From assembly GCF_012027635.1 (NCBI RefSeq), contig NZ_SNUS01000001.1, positions 372,001-436,000 on the forward strand: a stretch of 64,000 bases of DNA. Direction: 5' to 3'. A model generated the notes under the pieces. It did not search any database. It was given only the letters and a program-made list of their open reading frames with translations, and was not told the DNA's origin. The first letter of the stretch is position 1, and each line of letters begins with the position of its first letter. The translations under genes and the position numbers were made by a program. Origin of the DNA: Thermococcus sp. 21S9 (GTDB lineage: Archaea; Methanobacteriota_B; Thermococci; Thermococcales; Thermococcaceae). Below, piece after piece: positions 58,247 through 64,000 of this stretch.

Positions 58247-59254
58247 TCAGACGCCCCTCTCCTCGAGACGAACCTCGAGCTCCTCGATGTCCTGACCGCG
58301 CATCGGCTCGCCGATTTCCTTGCTTATCTCGACGAGAACGTCCGGCTCGTCCCAGTGGTTGACGGCCTCGACAATGGCCCTGGCCATCTTCTCCGGGTTG
58401 GAGCTCTTGAAGATTCCCGAGCCGACGAAGACGCCGTCCATGCCCATCTGCATCATCAGAGCCGCGTCAGCTGGAGTTGCAACTCCGCCGGCCGCGAAGT
58501 TGACGACTGGCAACCTTCCGAGCTTCTTTATCTCGAGGAGAACCTTGTAGAGGCCGTCAACGATTTCGCGGTAGGTGTAGTGGCCGTAAACTGGCTCGTT
58601 CTCAAGAACCCTCGCCGGAAGCCCTGCTATCTCCTTGACGTTGAGGGCGAGCCTGAGGTAGGGCTCAGCGAACTTTTCGGCAACGCCGTAGACCTGCTCG
58701 TCGGTCATGGCCTGAATCTGCCGTATTCCCTCGGCGACGAGGCGGACGTGCCTGACGGCCTCGACGATGTTGCCGGTTCCTGCCTCACCCTTGGTTCTAA
58801 TCATGGCCGAGCCTTCCCATATCCTCCTCACGGCCTCGCCAAGGTTCCTGGCACCGCAGACGAAGGGGACCTTGAACTCACGCTTGTCTATGTGGAAGAA
58901 CGGGTCCGATGGCGTTAGAACCTCGCTCTCGTCAATCATGTCAACGCCAAGGGCTTCGAGTATCTTCGCCTCGGCGACGTGGCCGATTCTGACCTTTGCC
59001 ATGACAGGAATCGTAACCGCGTCCATTATCTCCTGAATCTTCTCAATAGGCGCCATCCTCGCGACTCCGCCGGCCTTTCTAATGTCGGCCGGGACGCGGT
59101 GGAGGGCCATAACGGAAACGGCTCCGGCCTCCTCTGCAATCCTCGCCTGCTCGGCGTTGGTAACGTCCATGATAACTCCGCCCTTGACCATCTTGGCGAA
59201 GCCCCTCTTGAGCCTCTCCGTTCCCTTGGCTTCGATAACCTTCAGCTTGTCCAT
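58247..59254 (-). CDS. pdxS: Pyridoxal 5'-phosphate synthase, synthase subunit
   Basis: 335 aa; makes PLP from ribose-5-P, glyceraldehyde-3-P and ammonia. Motifs [40 protein letters not shown] (catalytic Lys), [17 protein letters not shown], and [20 protein letters not shown]. It has the insertion near residue 180-225 typical of archaeal PdxS. ATG 59254 after GAGGTGGTGAGG; TATA (GGCTTATAATTC on minus) about 59288-59299. Confidence 0.97.
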   Translation of the reverse strand: MDKLKVIEAKGTERLKRGFAKMVKGGVIMDVTNAEQARIAEEAGAVSVMALHRVPADIRKAGGVARMAPIEKIQEIMDAVTIPVMAKVRIGHVAEAKILEALGVDMIDESEVLTPSDPFFHIDKREFKVPFVCGARNLGEAVRRIWEGSAMIRTKGEAGTGNIVEAVRHVRLVAEGIRQIQAMTDEQVYGVAEKFAEPYLRLALNVKEIAGLPARVLENEPVYGHYTYREIVDGLYKVLLEIKKLGRLPVVNFAAGGVATPADAALMMQMGMDGVFVGSGIFKSSNPEKMARAIVEAVNHWDEPDVLVEISKEIGEPMRGQDIEELEVRLEERGV

Positions 59255-59364
59255 CCTCACCACCTCATTCAGATGAACGTTTTAGTGAATTATAAGCCTT
59301 GCCACCAGCAATGACGGATTTTCGTAAAAAATGTTCAAAAAATGGCACGAAAAGCCGAAAAGGT

Positions 59365-60201
59365 TCACTCAAGTTTTGACAGAACCTCAAGGCTCACGTC
59401 GAAGTTTCTGACCGAGTGGGTGAGGTAGCCGAGGCTTATGACGTCGATGTCGAGCTTTGCATACTCCTCGATGTTCTCCGGCGTTATGCCTCCGGAGACC
59501 TCAATTTTCACCCTCTCGCGCAGACCCTCGCGCTTTAAAGCCTCAATCGTCTCCGCTATCTCTTTCGGACTCATGTTGTCGAGCATCACAACGTCGGCCC
59601 CCACCCTTACCGCCCTGAGGGCGTCCTCAAGGCTCTCCACTTCAACCTCGACGACCTTGTAAACGCTGAAGGCTTTAGCGCGCCTTATTGCTTCCTCCAG
59701 CGGAACTAAAGCCAGATGGTTGTCCTTGATAAGTATCGCGTCGCTGAGGGAGAAGCGATGGGGCTCTCCACCGCCGATGAGTATCGCCTTCTTGTCTATC
59801 GGCCTGAGGAGGCTCTTCCTCGTGCCGGCTACACGGACCTTCGGGTTTACCGCTTTAACTTTCTCGACGAGGTTTCTAACCTCGGTCGCAATACCGCTCA
59901 TCCTGCCCATAACGTTTAACGCTGTTCTCTCGACGAGCAGAATGGCCCTTGCGTCCCCCTCAAGCTCGAGGATTATGTCTCCTCTCCTCACTTCCTCCCC
60001 GTCGCGCTTTTTGACAGAAACCTTGACGCCAAAGTGCTCGAAGAGGGCTTTAGCTTCTTCAACGCCCGCTATAATCCCATCCTGCTTGGCCACGATTACG
60101 GCCCTGGCTTTAGTTCCCTCAGGAATCACAGCCTCGCTCGTGACGTCTCCAAAGGGGGCATCTTCCTCGATGAACTGGAGGAGGTAGTTGAGGGGCACCA
60201 T
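59365..60201 (-). CDS. nadC: Nicotinate-nucleotide pyrophosphorylase (quinolinate PRTase)
   Basis: 278 aa; quinolinate + PRPP to NaMN. DAPFGDVTSEAVIPEGTKAR, RTALNVMGRMSGIATEVRNL, AGTRKSLLRPIDKKAILIGG, HRFSLSDAILIKDNHLAL and DVVMLDNMSPKEI. The ATG is one base behind the nadA stop. Confidence 0.97.
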   Translation of the reverse strand: MVPLNYLLQFIEEDAPFGDVTSEAVIPEGTKARAVIVAKQDGIIAGVEEAKALFEHFGVKVSVKKRDGEEVRRGDIILELEGDARAILLVERTALNVMGRMSGIATEVRNLVEKVKAVNPKVRVAGTRKSLLRPIDKKAILIGGGEPHRFSLSDAILIKDNHLALVPLEEAIRRAKAFSVYKVVEVEVESLEDALRAVRVGADVVMLDNMSPKEIAETIEALKREGLRERVKIEVSGGITPENIEEYAKLDIDVISLGYLTHSVRNFDVSLEVLSKLE

Positions 60202-60202
60202 A

Positions 60203-61111
60203 TCAGCTCATCTCCAGCATCCTCTCGATGGCCTTTCTGGCCTTCTCGGCTATCTCATCTGGCACCTCTACCCGGTATTTCATGTCCCGGAGAGACTCGT
60301 AGACGCTCTGGAGCGTTATCGCCTTCATTCCAACGCAGACTGCATCTTCTCGAGCGGGATAGAACTTTATGTCCGGATAGAGCTTGCTCAAACGATATAC
60401 CATCTCCCTCTCGGTGAAGACGACCCACTCACTCCATTCCGGCGCGTGCCGTATCATTCCGCCGGTGGAGACGATTATGTCGGCCTTCTCCTGAACTTCC
60501 GGCTCGCACTCGGGGTGAACCATGAGCTTTGCCTCCGGGTGAAGCTTCCTCGCGCGCTCGACGTCTTCAACGGTGAACTTCCTGTGGACGTAGCAGTGGC
60601 CGTTGGGAGGCACTGGGATTACCTTCTTCCCGGTCATCCTCGCCACGTAGCTTCCTAAGTTCTTGTCCGGGCCGAAGATAACGACGTCGGAATCGAGCTT
60701 TTCGACGATTTTGACCGCGTTGGCTGAGGTAACGGTTACGTCGGCGTAGGCCTTCGCCTCGGCGGTTGTGTTCACGTAGAGGACGACCGGCGCGTTAGGA
60801 TACCTCCTCTTAGCTTCAAGTATGTGCTCAACTTTGAGCATGTTGGCCATCGCGCAGGTGGCCCTTCTCTCGGGTAGAAGGACGGTCTTTTCGGGGTTGA
60901 GGATTTTAGCGGTCTCGGCCATGAAGTCAACGCCCGCGAAGACTATGACGTCGGCGTCGGTTTTCACAGCTTTTCTCGCGAGTTCGAGGCTGTCCCCGAG
61001 GAAATCGGCTACATCCTGAACCTCGGGAAGCTGGTAGTTGTGGGCCATGATTATCGCGTTGCGCTCCTCCTTAAGCCTCTCAATCTCGGCAATCAGCCTC
61101 TCCTTGTCCAT
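60203..61111 (-). CDS. nadA: Quinolinate synthase
   Basis: 302 aa [4Fe-4S] enzyme joining iminoaspartate and [24 protein letters not shown]; cysteine ligands in [20 protein letters not shown] and [36 protein letters not shown] follows GGGGTGTGAA. Upstream lies the TA module that separates it from nadB. Confidence 0.97.
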   Translation of the reverse strand: MDKERLIAEIERLKEERNAIIMAHNYQLPEVQDVADFLGDSLELARKAVKTDADVIVFAGVDFMAETAKILNPEKTVLLPERRATCAMANMLKVEHILEAKRRYPNAPVVLYVNTTAEAKAYADVTVTSANAVKIVEKLDSDVVIFGPDKNLGSYVARMTGKKVIPVPPNGHCYVHRKFTVEDVERARKLHPEAKLMVHPECEPEVQEKADIIVSTGGMIRHAPEWSEWVVFTEREMVYRLSKLYPDIKFYPAREDAVCVGMKAITLQSVYESLRDMKYRVEVPDEIAEKARKAIERMLEMS

Positions 61112-61170
61112 TTCACACCCCTCAGCGGGGGTAGAAGAGGGGAATTAAAAGGGTTTTTGGACACCTTTGG

Positions 61171-61644
61171 TTATGGGGGACTCAGGACATCCCTGAGATG
61201 TTCTTCTGTGGTCTCCCTCAGGAGCAGTGGGGTGACCCCAATGCTTTCCGCGTGTCTTGCCATCTTAACGTCATCGGTTATCAGAAGGCCACCCATTAGC
61301 TTTGCCAGTGCAATGAAATATGTATCGAATCCAGAAGCTCCGGTGAGGGACGCAACATCGAGGGCTTCCTCAAAAATCTCGTCTTCTTCAATTATCGAGT
61401 AGGAAATCGAAAGGGATTCAACAACTTGAGGAATGACGTCTCTGTGGCCGTTTCTCCTGAGCACGCTGGCAATTTCAACGAGCCCGGCTCTCGGAAGAGA
61501 GACCTCGTGATTATCGCACAGTTTAACAACGAGTTTTGCCTTTCTGTGTGTTTCCAGCTCTCTTTGATAAATATCCTCAGGCAGACCCTTCCGAGGGAGT
61601 AACAGGGCCTTTGCCAAGACACTGGTGTCAAGAATCACCCTCAT
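61171..61644 (-). CDS. PIN-domain ribonuclease toxin (VapC family)
   Basis: 157 aa. PIN acidic set: MRVILDTSVLAKALL, LPRAGLVEIASVLRR, GFDTYFIALA and LITDDVKMARHAESIG. Overlaps the antitoxin gene by 17 bp. It sits between nadA and nadB. Confidence 0.9.
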   Translation of the reverse strand: MRVILDTSVLAKALLLPRKGLPEDIYQRELETHRKAKLVVKLCDNHEVSLPRAGLVEIASVLRRNGHRDVIPQVVESLSISYSIIEEDEIFEEALDVASLTGASGFDTYFIALAKLMGGLLITDDVKMARHAESIGVTPLLLRETTEEHLRDVLSPP

Positions 61645-61828
61645 CTCTACCCCTCACAGAATCAAGGGTTTCATCAACGTTCTCCTTAGCCTCAAGCTTC
61701 AGCTCCTCAATGAGCTCAGAGAACTTTTTCTCCTCGATGTAAATCACTATTCGCTTTGATGGAAGCGAGAGGGGTTTGAGGGGCTTTATAACACCGTTCT
61801 CATAAACGGCCTCAATCACCTTAGGCAT
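61628..61828 (-). CDS. DUF104 family antitoxin
   Basis: 66 aa. MPKVIEAVYENGVIKPLKPL, the DUF104 N-terminus, then a helical charged tail (SELIEELKLEAKENVDETLD). Close relative of the antitoxin at 37485-37679. 46 bp downstream of nadB. Confidence 0.9.
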   Translation of the reverse strand: MPKVIEAVYENGVIKPLKPLSLPSKRIVIYIEEKKFSELIEELKLEAKENVDETLDSVRGRDEGDS

Positions 61829-61874
61829 TTTCTCACCATTGAAACTTCAACTTGAGAATTTAAAAGGTGAATGG

Positions 61875-63272
61875 TCAGAGCCTGCACTTCCCATCGAAGA
61901 AGCTCGGCCTCTCGAAGGCCTTTCTCATGACCGGAAAGTCCTCGCGGTAGTGGCTTCCCCTGCTTTCTTCCCTCGCGAGTGCGCACTCGAGAACACCCCT
62001 CGCGAGCAGTTTCAGCCTCGGGTCGGCCTCGATTCCCTCAAGCTCCCTGAGGCCCTCCCTGAGGGTTTTCGCGCTCCTGACGATTCCGGCGTGATTCCAG
62101 AGAAGCTCCCTCAGTGCATCAACGTCCCCCTGCCCGTAGGAGCGATGAGCAGGCTCCTTAACCTCCCTGCACCTCGGCCTTTCCCTCGCTATCGTCCTCG
62201 CAACTTCAAGGCCGGAAACAAGGCACTCGAGGAGGGAGTTGCTCGCCAGCCGGTTCGCCCCGTGGAAGCCGTTGCTCATGGCCTCGCCTATCGCGTAGAG
62301 GTTCCTCACGGGCGTTCTGTACCAGAGGTCAACCGCTATTCCCCCCATAGTGTAGTGGGCTATCGGAGAGACGGGGATTGGGTCCTTAGAGGGGTCTATC
62401 CCGTCCTTCCGCAGGAAGGCGTATATCTGCGGGAAGCGTTTCTTGAAGTTCGCTATTCCCGTCGCGTCGAGGAAAACTTTCTTTCCCTCCTGCATCTGGC
62501 GGTAGATTGCCCTCGCCACGATGTCCCTCGTCGCCAATTCGTTCACGAAGCGCTCTCCGTCCTCCGTTACGAGCTTAGCACCTGCTCCCCTAACGGCCTC
62601 GCTTATCAGGAAGACGCCGTTCTTTCCGATGTACCCGGTTGGGTGGAACTGGACGAACTCCAAATCGCGGGCGGGAGCGCCTTTCATTATCGCGTCGCCG
62701 ATGAGAAGACCTGTGTTCTCGGGGGAGCCGGCAGTGAACTTGAAGAGTCCCGAGAATCCACCGGAAGCGATAACAGTCGCGTCGAAGCGGAGGAACTCGC
62801 CGTTAACAAAGACGCCATAGGCCTTCCCCCTCTTTATCGCGAGCTCGTCTGCATTTCCCCTGATGAAGTGAACACCCAGCTCCCTGGCGCGGAGGTAGAG
62901 GAGCCTCGTGACGTGCTTGCCGGTCTCGTTCTTGATAGTGAAAACCCTGTGGAACGAGTGCCCGCCTTCGGTCTCGCTCGCCTCGAACTTCAGGCCGAGG
63001 GAGAGCAGGAAGTCGTAGGCCTCGCTCCCCTTTGAGATTACGTTCCAAACGACCTCGCGGTCGTTGATATACTTTCCGGCCTTGATAGTGTCGAGAACGT
63101 GAGCCTCAATCGAATCGCCTTCGAGAACCGGAAACGCTATCCCAGCCTGAGCGAGGTAGGAGTTGCTCTTCCTGATTCCGGGGCCGATGAGCGTAACTTC
63201 AAAACCCCTCTTGGTGAGCGCTATGGCGGAGGTTAAGCCAGCTATTCCATCACCGACGATTCCAATTTTCAT
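61875..63272 (-). CDS. nadB: L-aspartate oxidase
   Basis: 465 aa FAD enzyme making iminoaspartate for NadA. FAD motif MKIGIVGDGIAGLTSAIALT; FTAGSPENTGLLIGDAIMKG; substrate-site EFVQFHPTGYI, SEAVRGAGAKLV, HYTMGGI; GANRLASNSLLECLVSGLEV. It is shorter than bacterial NadB at the C-terminus. ATG 63272 directly after GGTGGTGGG; the longer open frame upstream is not supported. Confidence 0.96.
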   Translation of the reverse strand: MKIGIVGDGIAGLTSAIALTKRGFEVTLIGPGIRKSNSYLAQAGIAFPVLEGDSIEAHVLDTIKAGKYINDREVVWNVISKGSEAYDFLLSLGLKFEASETEGGHSFHRVFTIKNETGKHVTRLLYLRARELGVHFIRGNADELAIKRGKAYGVFVNGEFLRFDATVIASGGFSGLFKFTAGSPENTGLLIGDAIMKGAPARDLEFVQFHPTGYIGKNGVFLISEAVRGAGAKLVTEDGERFVNELATRDIVARAIYRQMQEGKKVFLDATGIANFKKRFPQIYAFLRKDGIDPSKDPIPVSPIAHYTMGGIAVDLWYRTPVRNLYAIGEAMSNGFHGANRLASNSLLECLVSGLEVARTIARERPRCREVKEPAHRSYGQGDVDALRELLWNHAGIVRSAKTLREGLRELEGIEADPRLKLLARGVLECALAREESRGSHYREDFPVMRKAFERPSFFDGKCRL

Positions 63273-63343
63273 CCCACCACCAGGGAAAAGAAGAGAGGGA
63301 GGACTTAAACGGTTTTCTGATTCTCGGGAGGAACGGCCAGGAC

Positions 63344-64000
63344 TCAGCCCATCGAGTAGAACCCAACTTCCCAATAAGTTTCCCCTCTAATCACATAGCT
63401 TTGCCATTGTATCCACTTGCTCATCTCTCTGGTTCCATAGCGGTCGAGGCCCGCAATAATGAGTACGTATTCCTTCGAGTTCCAGGGGTTCCGAATCGTC
63501 TCAACAACTCCAAAGACCCCAGAAGGAACCGGCGAGTTGGGCGGGATTACGCTTATGTTGTTCTCGGTTACCCGAAAGACCGTGAAGTTCTCCACCGCGT
63601 TCGGGTTCCTCTCCAGCACCCAGGAGCCGTTGAGGGCGAAGCGCACGGGTAGGTTTTCGTTGAGCCGGGCGGTTATGGCGTTGGCAACGGGACCGCCGAT
63701 GAGTATAAGGTTGCCCCTCAAATCCTCATCGGTCAAATTCCCGTCCGCCTTGACCACGATTGAAGGGGCTCCACCGTAGAGCCTCATGTAGGTCTCCCTA
63801 AGGCGGTCGGCGAGCAGGTAAGCCGTCTCCCTGTCGTACTCGTTCCCGCTCTCGTCGGGATTCTGCGTCCCGTAAACAATGACAAGCTTTCCCAGGTAAC
63901 TTGCCCTGTTCAGTACGTTGGGCTCCACAACGGGAGCAACCTTCCTGTAAAATACGCTCACGTTCCCGGGAGTTGCCCACTTACCCATGTGCCGGGCCAG
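63344..64000 (-). CDS. Secreted/S-layer-like protein, C-terminal part (5' end outside window)
   Basis: The frame is open through base 64000 and continues beyond it (LARHMGKWATPGNVSVFYRK...), so the visible 218 residues are the C-terminal part of a larger protein. Pattern LIVYGTQNPDESGNEYDRE ... NLILIGGPVANAITARLNEN ... GVVETIRNPWNSKEYVLIIA recalls the end domains of Thermococcales S-layer and other surface proteins. The ATG at 63988 is probably internal. Assignment to the S-layer itself is tentative. Confidence 0.6.
   Translation of the reverse strand: MARHMGKWATPGNVSVFYRKVAPVVEPNVLNRASYLGKLVIVYGTQNPDESGNEYDRETAYLLADRLRETYMRLYGGAPSIVVKADGNLTDEDLRGNLILIGGPVANAITARLNENLPVRFALNGSWVLERNPNAVENFTVFRVTENNISVIPPNSPVPSGVFGVVETIRNPWNSKEYVLIIAGLDRYGTREMSKWIQWQSYVIRGETYWEVGFYSMG

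Noticed and set aside
59255-59364. Purine-type operator pair before pdxS
   Set aside because: TTTCGT-AAAAAA-TGTTCA near 59320 is a poor match, and no partner site at 42 bp was found.

Overview
The window is a dense chromosomal segment of a hyperthermophilic archaeon of the order Thermococcales, most likely the genus Thermococcus. The evidence is the gene content: TBP, fibrillarin, Nop5/56, SRP19, an archaeal MBF1, ADP-forming acyl-CoA synthetase beside indolepyruvate:ferredoxin oxidoreductase, pyruvoyl arginine decarboxylase, ribose-1,5-bisphosphate isomerase, formate-dependent PurT and PurP, and a CGP-CTERM surface protein. The signals agree with this: GGTGA-type Shine-Dalgarno sites about 5 nt before the start, and archaeal TATA boxes. 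About 75 protein genes are packed with almost no gap over 280 bp. I saw no rRNA, tRNA, CRISPR array or insertion sequence.

Layout. 1-3.1 kb: end of a peptide/sugar ABC transporter operon (permease and substrate-binding lipoprotein). 3.3-9.1 kb: Lrp-type sensor domain, SRP19, DUF257, tRNA m1A methyltransferase, an Nfn-type ferredoxin:NADP oxidoreductase pair with SurR-like operator sites, a spacer with a candidate C/D guide RNA, and GcvH. 9.2-15.6 kb: antiporter, polyamine genes (pdaD, speE), membrane and hypothetical proteins, a one-finger C2H2 protein. 15.7-25 kb: a membrane-anchored HTH protein, metallo-hydrolase, ACS/IOR aryl-acid operon, HDAC-family hydrolase coupled to TBP, DUF505. 25-32.8 kb: DUF356, MBF1, GNAT, the DUF35/thiolase/HMG-CoA synthase mevalonate module, the fibrillarin-Nop5 pair, R15P isomerase. 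33-36.4 kb: aminotransferase, an apparently dead glutamine amidotransferase, SPL-like radical SAM protein, OsmC.

36.5-56.6 kb is a purine biosynthesis island: guaAA/guaAB, purP, purL, purQ, purS, a second purP-like gene, purD, purE, purT, purM, purC, purF. It covers most of the route from PRPP to IMP and on to GMP, and it uses free formate (PurT, PurP). A stand-alone formate-dehydrogenase-like gene closes the island. The promoters of purS, purD, purE, purT/purM, purC/purF and the formate dehydrogenase each carry two 18-bp imperfect palindromes of the form TTGnCA-N6-TGnCAA. These flank the TATA box with a centre-to-centre spacing of 42 bp (43 bp for the formate dehydrogenase). A weaker pair at the same spacing lies before guaAB. 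This looks like a purine regulon that includes the formate supply, and it is the most striking signal in the window.

56.7-64 kb: a CGP-CTERM protein, the PLP synthase pair pdxT/pdxS, and the NAD de novo genes nadC, nadA, nadB, followed by a partial secreted protein. Three small toxin-antitoxin modules sit inside or beside these biosynthetic operons: between the two GMP synthase subunits, between purF and the formate dehydrogenase, and between nadA and nadB.
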